Positions 1-11,125 of a stretch of 15,046 bases of DNA are shown piece after piece; position 1 is the stretch's first letter; the number at the start of each line of letters is the position of its first letter. This stretch comes from Cochliopodium minus (taxonomy: Eukaryota; Discosea; Himatismenida; Cochliopodiidae). The notes under the pieces were generated by a model that did no database searches, was not told the origin of the DNA, and worked only from the letters and a program-made list of their open reading frames with translations. The stretch lies in the NCBI GenBank assembly GCA_024220525.1, contig JAMYWO010000219.1, positions 9,589 to 24,634 of the forward strand. Reading direction: 5' to 3'. The translations under genes were made by a program, and so were the position numbers.

Positions 1-2
1 AA

Positions 3-75
3 TTCTCCGTGGTGGGATCGAACCACCGACCTCCCGATTAACAGTCGGACGCTCTACCAACTAAGCCAACGGAGA
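3..75 (-). tRNA. tRNA-Asn (anticodon GTT), copy 1
   Basis: Read on the minus strand this folds into a complete 73-nt cloverleaf without an intron. The acceptor stem is TCTCCGT/ACGGAGA, the D-stem GCTT/GAGC, the anticodon stem TCCGA/TCGGG with loop CTGTTAA (anticodon GTT, Asn), the variable loop AGGTC and the T-stem GGTGG/CCACC with loop TTCGATC. The internal pol III A box (TGGCTTAGTTGG) and B box (GGTTCGATCC) are intact. The genomic base at position 73 reads A and the first pair is T1-A72, which is unusual for a eukaryotic tRNA-Asn. The window starts two bases past the 3' end, so most of the terminator is not visible. The 73 bases are identical to the copy at 3946-4018. Confidence 0.97.
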
Positions 76-292
76 TATTTTATTTTGTTTATTAATAATC
101 TTTAAGTATCTTTATTATCAGATTGAAAAAAAATATCTTCTTGAGAATGATCAATCTTGATCTTGTTCTTGTTTAAAACAATTTTAAAGATAAAAATAAG
201 GAAGAAATTTTCAATTGAAGAAGAAATGAGGTTAAATTCACTTTTTTTAACATAAATTCTCAAAAAAAAAAAAAAAAATAGTAATTTGAAAC

Positions 293-1465
293 ATGAATGA
301 AAAGAAAACAGAAAAAAATGGAAATCTTGAATTTGATCAAATTAAGAACCCAATTAAGGAAGATATTGAAGTGATAAAGAATAATTCCAATAGAGAAAAC
401 GATGATATTCAAGGAGAAGAAGAAAAAAAAATTCTAATAGATCTTTCATCTATTGATCAAATCAATATAAATGGTCTTCCTATGGTTATTTGGAAATATC
501 TCTTCAATTTTTTGAATTATAACGAATATAAAGAAATGATAAGGCTGAAAAGATCTTGCAAATTTTTCTACAAGATAATCAGAATGGATGAACATCTTGA
601 TTCTATTTGTCAATACATTTCCTTTGATTATTCTGAATATTCTTCCAAAAAAATCACATATTCCAACAAAAATAGGACAATTATAGGAACTCAAACATGG
701 TAAAAAAAAAATAAGAAACAAATTTGATAATAGATTATTGATGTAATATTTTGATTAGGTCAAATGCTGTAATTTCATTTTTCATTAATGAAAATTTCAA
801 TAAAAAAAAAAATTTATTATTTAATACAAAACAGGTTTCCAAAAAAAAAATAACCAAGGGAGAATTTACGTTTCACGTTAAAATGTAAAAAATAAAATTT
901 TAATAAACATGTTTTATTGTAAAGAAGAAACAACAAAAATATTCTTCCAAAAAAGTAATAAGTTGTCTACTTTCAATTTGGGAAATTGGGTTGGATTTAT
1001 CCATGAATCATGTCTAAGTAACAAAAAAAAAAAAAAAAAATTATTCATTGAATTCATTTTTTTTTTACAAGGTAAACTTTCAGAGGGTTATGCTGGTAAA
1101 AAAAAAAAATATTAAAAATATTAATAATAATAATAAAATAATGCTAAATTTATTTTAATTATAAAATGTTCATAGCTGCTTACTGTGAAGGAGGTTCTTA
1201 CACTTTTTTGACAACAACAGGAAACTTGTCCAACCAAAAAAATTTTACCATTCCTTTTGTAAACATAAATATTTTGGGCAAGCCCGTTTGTGGTGAGAAT
1301 AGTATAGTAGGTGTCAAAATAAATTTTGACGAAAAAAAAGAGGCAGCGGTGATAAGTTATAATGTGCAAGGGGAGTGGCTTGTTGCTTTTAGGGATGCCA
1401 AGGGTCCTCTTTATCCTATTGTTTGTCTTGAAAGCGGGTCCACAGTTTCTTTTGTCAATTATTAA
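293..1465 (+). CDS. F-box/SPRY domain protein, paralogue 1
   Basis: Six exons by my reading: 293-699, 759-768, 835-884, 956-1017, 1084-1095 and 1176-1465, giving 831 nt and 276 residues. All introns are GT-AG and 59-80 nt long. Residues 1-50 are charged and low in complexity. An F-box-like helix region follows at about 60-97 (GLPMVIWKYLFNFL, then RLKRSCKFFYKI). The C-terminal half, from about 136, is a SPRY fold with LGNWVGF, ISYNVQGEWLVAF and GPLYPIVCL. The F-box plus SPRY order is that of FBXO45/FSN-1, a substrate adaptor of SCF-type ubiquitin ligases, so a role in substrate recognition for ubiquitination is inferred; the target is unknown. Exon 1 alone ends at an apparent stop (701-703), but this lies in intron 1, and every junction is supported by the matching junction in the paralogue 105 bases downstream. 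An A17 tract (262-278) lies in the leader. Confidence 0.85.
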
Positions 1466-1570
1466 AAATAAAAATTTCAAAAGAAAGAGATTTCACACAA
1501 TTCAAGAAAAATCTTTTTTTTTTTTTGAAAATTTCAATTTTAGATTCCAAAATAAAAAAAAAAAATTGAA

Positions 1571-2720
1571 ATGGGAAATAAGAATGGAAATGAAAAGGAA
1601 GATATTGAAGTGATAAAGGATAATTCCAGTAGAAAAAACGATGATATTCAAAGAGAAGAAAAAAAAAAAATTCTAATTGATCTTTCATCTATTGATCAAA
1701 TCAACATAAATGGTCTTCCTATGGTTATTTGGAAATATCTCTTCAATTTTTTGAATTATAACGAATATAAAGAAATGATAAGACTGAAAAGATCTTGCAA
1801 ATTTTTCTACAAGATAATCAGAATGGATGTGCATCTTGATTCTATTTGTCAATACATTTCCTTTGATTATTCTGAATATTCTTCCAAAAAAATCACTTAT
1901 TCCAACAAAAATAGGACCATTGAATCAAAAAATACATCATGGTAAAGAATATATGTGAATAATTCTTTGAGTTTTTAATATTTTAATTTTTTTAAAGGGC
2001 AAATGCTGTAAAAAAATTTTTTTTCATTTTAATTGAACTTTCTTTTCTTAACTTTCTTTATCATTTTGATAATTAATTTTTTTCTTTTCAACAATAGGTT
2101 TCCAAACTAAAAATAAATACAGAATTCACTTATTTTGTCGAAATGTAATCAAAAAAAATAACATTTTTTTATTAAAATAAACTCTTTATAAATTTTTTTT
2201 AAAAAAGAGACAAAATAGAACATTTTTTGGGAAATTGGATTGGTTTTGTTCATGAATCATGTTTAGGTACTTAAAGAATGATTTGCAAAATTTTACTTAT
2301 TTATTTTTTTTAACAATAAATTTTAAAATAACAAAAAAAAGTTCATTTAAAAGATGACTATGCAGGTAGATTTAAAAGAAATGAAATTTAGATTATAATT
2401 AAACCTTGATTGAAAATTTTTATTTAGCTTCGTACTTGGAGAATTCGTCTTATACTTTTTTGACTACAACAGGGCATTTGGCAAACGACAAAAAGTATAC
2501 TATCCCTTTCATAGAAAAAAAAGAAAATGAATCAGTCTGTGGAACTAGCAGAAAAATTGGTGTGAAAATAAAGTTTGATGAGAAGGGGGAGAGGGGAGTG
2601 ATAAGTTACAATGTGAAGGGAGAGTGGCTTGTTGCATTCAAGGATGTTAAGGGTCCTCTCCATCCAATCGTTTGTCTTTGTAATGGGTCCACAGTTTCTT
2701 TGATAACACACTTTGAATAA
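1571..2720 (+). CDS. F-box/SPRY domain protein, paralogue 2
   Basis: Exons 1571-1941, 1998-2007, 2098-2144, 2208-2266, 2354-2365 and 2428-2720 give 792 nt and 263 residues, with the same intron positions and phases as paralogue 1, including the 10-nt and 12-nt exons. The F-box region (IWKYLFNFLNYNEYK) is nearly identical to copy 1. SPRY signatures are LGNWIGFVHESCL, ISYNVKGEWLVAF and GPLHPIVCL. The N-terminus is 12 residues shorter. As for its neighbour, a ubiquitin-ligase substrate adaptor is the likely role by family. It starts only 105 bases after the stop of copy 1, so its promoter must be compact or shared. AATAAA (2716-2721) overlaps the stop codon and could serve in 3' end formation. 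The last SPRY exon is only about 60% identical to copy 1 in protein, whereas the F-box exon is about 94% identical. Confidence 0.85.
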
Positions 2721-2786
2721 AAATTTTTTGTTCAAAAAAAATTATTGATAAATTTTTTTAATTTTTTTTATCAATTTATTTTCCTT

Positions 2787-2804
2787 CAAGACTCATGAGT
2801 CTTG
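2787..2804. repeat. 18-bp perfect palindrome
   Basis: CAAGACTCATGAGTCTTG is its own reverse complement over 18 bases with no spacer. It stands out because the surrounding DNA is almost only A and T. It lies between paralogue 2 and the SPRY remnant, where the promoter of the lost third copy would have been. It could be a dimeric transcription-factor site. No factor can be named from the sequence. Confidence 0.6.
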
Positions 2805-2917
2805 GTCTTGTTTAAGTAACTACTTATAAAAAAATTAATAACAACTTTTGAAATTAATGAATTCTTAAAGTAAATCTTTCTTCCAAACACCTGGTAAATA
2901 TTTTTTTTTTTTGAATG

Positions 2918-3070
2918 ATTTAAAGTTTCATTCACTGAAAAGGGATCTTACACTCTTTTGACTGAAAATAAGAAGGAAACTTTTCAATCCCGTTTAATAT
3001 TAAAAATGAAAAATGAAAAGATTTGAGAGGAAAATAGCAGAAAAATTGGTGTGAAAGTAAAGTTTAAATT
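2918..3070 (+). pseudogene. Decayed SPRY-exon remnant (third F-box/SPRY copy)
   Basis: Two islands match the last exon of the upstream genes in the right order. Positions 2930-2965 resemble the SYTFLTTTG-coding stretch (GGATCTTACACTCTTTTGAC here). Positions 3035-3065 match 2546-2576 of paralogue 2 with a single mismatch over 31 bases. The segment between them is shortened and shifted in frame, stop codons follow, and I find no F-box exon or usable splice structure upstream. It is therefore a truncated relic of a third tandem copy rather than a gene. Confidence 0.75.
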
Positions 3071-3203
3071 CAGCTAACAATATTTCTTTTTCTTTCTTTT
3101 TTTATGTATAGTTTTCCCCTGATAATTTCTTCAAAAAAAAAAATCAAAACCGTCTTTAATATTCTGTACAATTTATTTATATTTTAAATTCTAACTTTGT
3201 ATT

Positions 3204-3749
3204 TTACAATTTAACATCTTTTATTTCTTTGGAGTATTCTCCATATAAAAGCTTATTCACCATTTCGATTGGGATATCAGAGATGGATTCGAGATCATCC
3301 TTTGTGAGATTATCCTTCCTTTCGTAGGGCAAGGAATGTTCGTCAGTTATGTTTTGAAAAGAATCAAGTGAAGAATTATAAATCAAATTCAGCGAAAAAT
3401 AAAATATTGGTAAAAAGATCAATGTAACACATGCAAATAGAGGGATTGCAAGAGCCCAATATTTATCTGGGTAATAAAAAAATCCTATTGATTTCAATAT
3501 ATTCTCTGGAACATATGCCCAAAACAAATATGAGATCAATAAGATGAATGTTGTAATCCAATAAACAAATCCATAGATTGCCACGTCTGATTTTTTTGTT
3601 TTGTGGAATTTACCTCCTTCATTGTTGAATTCATTTGATTTTCTCAATTGTTGCTCTTTCCTAAGCTTTGTTATCATTTTTGTTACATCAAATAGAGATA
3701 ATATTCCTTTTTTATGATTATTTTTTTTGTTTTCTGATGAATTTTTCAT
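3204..3749 (-). CDS. PIGP: PIG-P subunit of GPI N-acetylglucosaminyltransferase
   Basis: A single-exon gene of 181 residues. PIG-P is a small membrane subunit of the ER complex that transfers GlcNAc from UDP-GlcNAc to phosphatidylinositol, the first step of GPI-anchor synthesis (yeast Gpi19). Family hallmarks are present in order: a first membrane helix at about 58-80 (YGFVYWITTFILLISYLFWA), the loop VPENILKSIGFFYYPDKYWA, a second membrane helix at about 99-124, and the C-terminal motif DIPIEMVNKLLYGE at 158-171. The 55 or so charged residues before the first helix make it longer than the typical protein of roughly 130-160 residues. An A-tract lies directly before the ATG on the coding strand. 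The gene converges on the F-box/SPRY cluster and is codirectional with the tRNA-Asn upstream of it. No introns are needed, unlike most of its neighbours. Confidence 0.92.
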   Translation of the reverse strand: MKNSSENKKNNHKKGILSLFDVTKMITKLRKEQQLRKSNEFNNEGGKFHKTKKSDVAIYGFVYWITTFILLISYLFWAYVPENILKSIGFFYYPDKYWALAIPLFACVTLIFLPIFYFSLNLIYNSSLDSFQNITDEHSLPYERKDNLTKDDLESISDIPIEMVNKLLYGEYSKEIKDVKL

Positions 3750-3938
3750 TTTTTTTTTTTTTATAAATAAAAATGGAAGGGATATGAAACGATATAAGTT
3801 GATATTTTGATTATCTTTTGAATTATAAATTATATATACCTTTCATTTCAAAAAAAATATTAAAACTGATTTAAAAATACATCCAATTAATAACCACGAA
3901 TAAGAAATACAATTTAAATTGAATATATATATTTTAAC

Positions 3939-3945
3939 AAAAAAA
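3939..3945 (-). terminator. RNA polymerase III terminator (T7) of tRNA-Asn copy 2
   Basis: On the minus strand seven T residues follow immediately after the discriminator base of the tRNA, the usual pol III stop signal. Confidence 0.85.
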
Positions 3946-4018
3946 TTCTCCGTGGTGGGATCGAACCACCGACCTCCCGATTAACAGTCGGACGCTCTAC
4001 CAACTAAGCCAACGGAGA
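3946..4018 (-). tRNA. tRNA-Asn (anticodon GTT), copy 2
   Basis: All 73 bases are identical to the copy at 3-75, including anticodon GTT, the T1-A72 pair and A at position 73. A T7 terminator follows. The DNA on the 5' side of both genes is also alike (ATTTTATTTT followed by TTTATT-rich sequence), which fits a segmental duplication rather than two unrelated genes. The two copies flank the F-box/SPRY cluster and PIG-P. Confidence 0.97.
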
Positions 4019-4113
4019 CATTTTATTTTTATTTATTTTAATAATTTTAAAAGTATAAATCATTATTAAAAAATTAAAAACAAAAAATTTATTTTGAGCT
4101 ATTTGGTAAATAA

Positions 4114-5735
4114 TTACAAAGAACTATCGTCTTCCATTCTTCTTATTTTTAGTTTTTCAGAATAAGTTTTAAGTTTTTCAATTCTGCTGTCATGAGAAGG
4201 ATGAGTGGCAAAAAATTGAATTTCTTTACTATTTCTGTTCATCCTTTCAAAAACCAAATGAGCTTTATCTGGATCATAACCAGCTTTGAAAAAAAAAAAT
4301 GTGGAAAATAAAACATAAAAAATTTAAAATAAGATAAAATTTACCTCTTGTATATAATTCGAATCCTATTTTGTCTGCTTCAGCTTCTTTTTTCCTTGAA
4401 AAAGAACTGAAAATCAAATTCTTTAAGAAAAAATCACCCATATAACGAGTCACCTTGTCATACATCATTGAATAAGTGACTTTAAAAAAAAAAGAAAACG
4501 TTGATGTAATTTTAAAAAAAAGTTTTTTAAAAAAATTTTTTACAATAAGAAAAAACTTTCATGATGACATTTGAAATACCCATGTTTTGCGCTGTCTATT
4601 TTTTTTTGGTTAAAAAAAAAAAGATTTTATAAAGCAAATTTTGGAAAACTAGAAATTACATGTCTTAACAATATGTGTGAAACTTCATGAGCCAAAACCT
4701 TTTAACAATTATTTTTTAAAAAAAAATTTATTAATTGAAAAATATTCAAACTTAATTTTACCATTGCCATTCCTTCTTCGTCTTGGAAATAAGGCAAAAT
4801 TCCTGTAAATACAACTATTCTACCACAAGGCAAAGCGTAAGCATTAACCTTTTCAAAATTAAAAATTTGATGAAATAATAATTAAAAATAATTAAAAATA
4901 ATTAAATTTTTACAGTTTTATCTTCCACTAAAATGATTTCCCAATTAAATTTCTTTAAATAAGGTTCTCCTAACAAAAAAATTTAAAAATTTAGCAACCT
5001 TTTTTTTAATTCTTTTATTGACTTACCAGAACTTTCTATGATCCTCTCCACAACCCTGTTGATTGCTTTTTTATTCAGGTTCTCTTCGGGCAACAATTTG
5101 TCCTGGTATTGATGTATCAGTGTGTTCCACGCTTTGTTAGAAATTCTTATTTTTGTTTGATAAAAAAAATAGTTTTATTTGAAAAAATGGATTAACTAGA
5201 TGTTTCTTTATTATTAATTTAATCCTAAATAGAAAGTATAATTTTTGTTATGAATCATTTAATTCATTATAATTTGAATATGCTCCAAAATCAACCTCAA
5301 CTTAAGATAGTATATTGTTTAATGAGATCTAAATTATCAATCTATCATTTGTATATCTTGATTAATATTGATCTTATATCATTTTAACTGACAAATATAA
5401 TCAAATTATTTTACCTTTTCTCTTCAAATTCTGTCATCAATATGAATCTCTTTTCATTTACAACAGGTATCAACTCTCTATTATACAGATAAAAAGATAA
5501 AGCTCCAATAGATGCGCCAAATATGGTCATATTCATCAATAAAGGAGAATGGATGATATTATGAAACATTGATTTAGGAATAGGTTCTAAAATTGAGATA
5601 TTTGGTGTTAAAAATCCAATTTTATTCTTTCAAAAAAAGAAATTTACTCGAGGGAATATAATCACCACCAATATGGAAACTTGAAGATCTTTTCTTTGCT
5701 TTATGAAAAATAAAATTTTTGAATTTGGGAAACAT
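4114..5735 (-). CDS. OMA1: OMA1-like mitochondrial M48 zinc metalloprotease
   Basis: Nine exons read on the minus strand: 5735-5648, 5586-5415, 5145-5027, 4969-4914, 4848-4762, 4698-4660, 4595-4544, 4479-4345 and 4283-4114, giving 918 nt and 305 residues. OMA1 is an inner-membrane protease that acts in mitochondrial protein quality control. The N-terminus is basic and rich in Phe and Ser, like a targeting presequence. A membrane helix lies at about 45-64, followed by VVNEKRFILM. The M48 core has VNAYALPCGRIVVFTGIL (146-163), the zinc motif HEVSH (178-182), the third-ligand region EAEAD (236-240) and FFATHPSHDSRI near the C-terminus, as in the OMA1/YcaL group. HEVSH sits on an exon of only 39 nt. 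Seven introns are 57-65 nt and one (5146-5414) is 269 nt. The size is close to the yeast protein. The gene lies 127 bases downstream of glutathione reductase on the same strand. Confidence 0.9.
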
Positions 5736-5862
5736 TTTTTAATTTATTTTTAAATATTTTATAAAGGAGTTTTTGATAGTTTGTTCCCAACTTGTAAAAG
5801 TTTTTAAAAGAATTTTTTTATAAAGAATTTTAATTTTCTTTAAAGATTAAAAGATGAAAAGA

Positions 5863-8767
<2,905 letters not shown>

Positions 8768-8774
8768 TACTATT

Positions 8775-8806
<32 letters not shown>

Positions 8807-9350
8807 TTTTTTTTTTGACATATTTTTCTTTTTCAATTTCTCAATCTATTTAAACTTAACAATATGCAGTTTCAAAATCTTTATCTCTAATGGATTCACA
8901 AAATTTCCTAAAATATTCCCTGTTCTCGTATTTTATGGAAGATCATTGATTTAAACTGAACTACTTCTGTGAACCACTGATTATTTATAGAAGAATTTCA
9001 CTTCTTTCCAACATAGCCAGCAATAAGGAGAAATTATTTTCTTATTAAAATTTCATATCTTTATATTTGATATGGTTGAAGAAAGATTGAAAAAGATATG
9101 TATGAATTGAATAGGCAATCATTCAACCTCTTCCAACTTTCAAATTTTATTTTTTATTTGAATAATTAGAGAAAATTCTATTTATCAGAAAATAATAAAA
9201 TGATAATTCCTATAATAAATCAATAAATAGTTCCATTTACAATTATATTTTGAGAAATATTTTTGATATTTGGGTGATATAAGCCGAATTTTTTTTAAAC
9301 AAATCAACGAAAAAAAATAAAAAAAAAGTGATTTGAAACCAAATATAAAT
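8768..9350. promoter_or_regulatory. Divergent promoter region, glutathione reductase / Sel1 gene
   Basis: This 583-base gap holds the 5' regions of two divergent genes. A T27 tract (8790-8816) lies 23 bases from the glutathione reductase ATG and reads as poly(A) in its leader. A-runs at about 9310-9328 precede the Sel1 start. An imperfect inverted repeat (GGTTGAA 9074-9080 with TTCAACC 9122-9128) lies in the middle. I see no coding exon and no TATA position that I would trust in DNA this rich in A and T. Confidence 0.6.
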
Positions 9351-11078
9351 ATGATCACTGCTTTTAAAAAAAGATCAGTGGATAAGATAATAAACTCAAT
9401 TGATAATGAAAAGAAAAGGAAGATTGATATTAAAAGAGAGGAGAAATATATAGATCTTCAAATAAATCAAGTAAAAAATGAAAAAAAGAGAAACAATGAG
9501 GAGATATATAAATGCTATTCACTATCAAATGGGATAGGGATCGAAAAAAATGAAGTAGAGGCAAAAAAGATTTGTTTGGAATTGTTAAAAGAAGATGATT
9601 TGATAGCAAAAGGATTACAATCCTATAATGGATGGGATATAGATAAAGATCTAAAGAAATCATTCGATTATTTCTCAGAATTCTTGCAGAAAGAACAATT
9701 CAAAAATAAAACGACGGGAATAGCTTATAATATGATGGGAAATTTTTATGAGAAGGGATTAGGAGGGGTGGAACAAAATTATAGAATAGCAATAAAATAT
9801 TATCTGAGATCATTGGAATTGGGAGATTGTATAGCGATGAATAATTTGGGATTGATGTTCCAGAAAGAAATAATGATTGATGAAGAGACTCTAGGAGAAG
9901 AAAACATTGAGAATGATGAAAAGATAGACACTGATCTCTTCCAAGCAATCTTTTCACCGAATAATAAAAAAAATACAAGAAGCAAAAGGGAATCAAGCAA
10001 CAACAGCAGGAAAAGAATAAACAAGAAAAAGAAAAAGAAGACAAAATCTCCCAAGAAATCATTCAATGATACAGATATCAGTGTTGCTCCTTTCAGATTG
10101 GATTGTTTGCTTGAAGGCACCCATTTTGAAAAGGCATTCAGACTCTTCGACAAATCTAGCGAGCTGGGATGCTGCGATGCGATGTTCAACTATGGATACA
10201 TGTCTTTCACGGGGATGGGAATTGATAAAAACTTGGATGTTGCTTTTGAATACTTCCGCAGGTCTAGCGACTTTGGAAACAAGGAGGCCATGTACCAACT
10301 TGCTTATATGTACTTCTATGGAATGAGTGTCGAAAAGGATGAGGAGTTGGCTCTTCAATATTTCAAAAAATCAAGCAAGTTAGGAAACAGCACTTCTATG
10401 AATAATCTTGCTTATATGTATTTGCAAGGGAAAGGTGTCGAGAAGGACGTTCAGAAAGCTATAAGGCTCTACAAAAAGTCTTCCAATCTTGAGAATGTGC
10501 ATGCTATGAATAACTTGGCTTGCATTTACTTGAATGGAAACTCTGGTGTTGAAAAGAACGTCCAAAAAGCGATCAAACTCTTTGAAAGATCTAGCGACAA
10601 TAATAACAATAAAGCTACACACAATCTTGCTTGCATTTATTTGAATGGAAACTCTGGTGTTGAAAAGAATGTTTCAAAAGCTATTGAATTATTTGAGAAA
10701 TCTTCCAATTCTGGATACAGAGAAGACATGGTGAGCCTTGCTACTATTTATGAGAGTATTCAAGTCAACCTCGACAAATCTTGCTTTTATTTTTACAAGT
10801 TGTATCAATCCGAAACTGATAAACAAGAAAAAGAAAAGTTTCACACTAAAATTGTTGAGATTCTCTCCAAACAAAAAACTGAATGGTCCAGAGAGTATCA
10901 CGCTTTTTGGATTTCTGACAGCCCTCATCTCAATGATCAAATTTTTGCCCTCCTTTCTGTTTCCAAGTTTAGATCTTTTTCTACTTTCAAGCAAACTGGC
11001 TATTTTGTAAAGGGTGTGATGAATAACATTATCAAATTTCTATGTCACTTTCAACAATCTGTTACTGATCAAAATTAA
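9351..11078 (+). CDS. Sel1-repeat (TPR-like) protein
   Basis: A single-exon gene of 575 residues from the ATG at 9351; the frame stays open upstream to a TTG at 9333, but ATG is expected in a eukaryotic nuclear gene. Residues 1-60 are charged and helical. A first Sel1 unit lies at about 124-160. It is followed by an acidic stretch and then a Lys/Arg/Ser-rich insert (about 205-237, core RKRINKKKKKK) that resembles a nuclear localisation signal or linker. Five consecutive Sel1 units follow at about 261-458 (AMFNYGYMSFTGMGIDKN, AMYQLAYMYFYG, SMNNLAYMYLQGKGVEKD and so on). The last two full units are 37 residues long and share NLACIYLNGNSGVEKNV. The C-terminus (about 511-575) has WSREYHAFW and FALLSVSKFRSFS and is not Sel1. 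Sel1 proteins are usually scaffolds or adaptors; the partner is unknown. Base composition turns GC-richer from about 10080. Confidence 0.9.
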   Translation: MITAFKKRSVDKIINSIDNEKKRKIDIKREEKYIDLQINQVKNEKKRNNEEIYKCYSLSNGIGIEKNEVEAKKICLELLKEDDLIAKGLQSYNGWDIDKDLKKSFDYFSEFLQKEQFKNKTTGIAYNMMGNFYEKGLGGVEQNYRIAIKYYLRSLELGDCIAMNNLGLMFQKEIMIDEETLGEENIENDEKIDTDLFQAIFSPNNKKNTRSKRESSNNSRKRINKKKKKKTKSPKKSFNDTDISVAPFRLDCLLEGTHFEKAFRLFDKSSELGCCDAMFNYGYMSFTGMGIDKNLDVAFEYFRRSSDFGNKEAMYQLAYMYFYGMSVEKDEELALQYFKKSSKLGNSTSMNNLAYMYLQGKGVEKDVQKAIRLYKKSSNLENVHAMNNLACIYLNGNSGVEKNVQKAIKLFERSSDNNNNKATHNLACIYLNGNSGVEKNVSKAIELFEKSSNSGYREDMVSLATIYESIQVNLDKSCFYFYKLYQSETDKQEKEKFHTKIVEILSKQKTEWSREYHAFWISDSPHLNDQIFALLSVSKFRSFSTFKQTGYFVKGVMNNIIKFLCHFQQSVTDQN

Positions 11079-11125
11079 AAAATTTCTTTTTCAAATTTTT
11101 TATTCAATATTTAAAAATAAAAAAA

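Larger units (their letters stand above)
2721..3203. other. Intergenic region between convergent F-box/SPRY and PIG-P genes
   Basis: These 483 bases hold the 3' ends of the convergent F-box/SPRY 2 and PIG-P genes, the 18-bp palindrome and the SPRY remnant. The rest is A/T homopolymer runs. I see no intact gene. Confidence 0.6.

Noticed and set aside
446-721. Minus-strand ORF opposite the first F-box exon
   Set aside because: Antisense shadow; the plus strand has the F-box, conserved splice sites and a paralogue.
1-4018. A retrotransposon or integrated element bounded by the two tRNA-Asn genes
   Set aside because: No integrase, reverse transcriptase, terminal repeats or target-site duplication were seen; the segment holds F-box/SPRY genes and PIG-P. 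A simple duplication of the tRNA explains the pair.
9333-9350. TTG at 9333 as the start of the Sel1 protein
   Set aside because: A nuclear gene of a eukaryote should start at ATG; the first in-frame ATG is at 9351, close after an A-rich leader.
9430-10994. Several antisense ORFs across the Sel1 gene
   Set aside because: They are shadows of a strong sense frame with clear Sel1 repeats; their translations are Leu/Ser/Phe-rich and without recognisable motifs.
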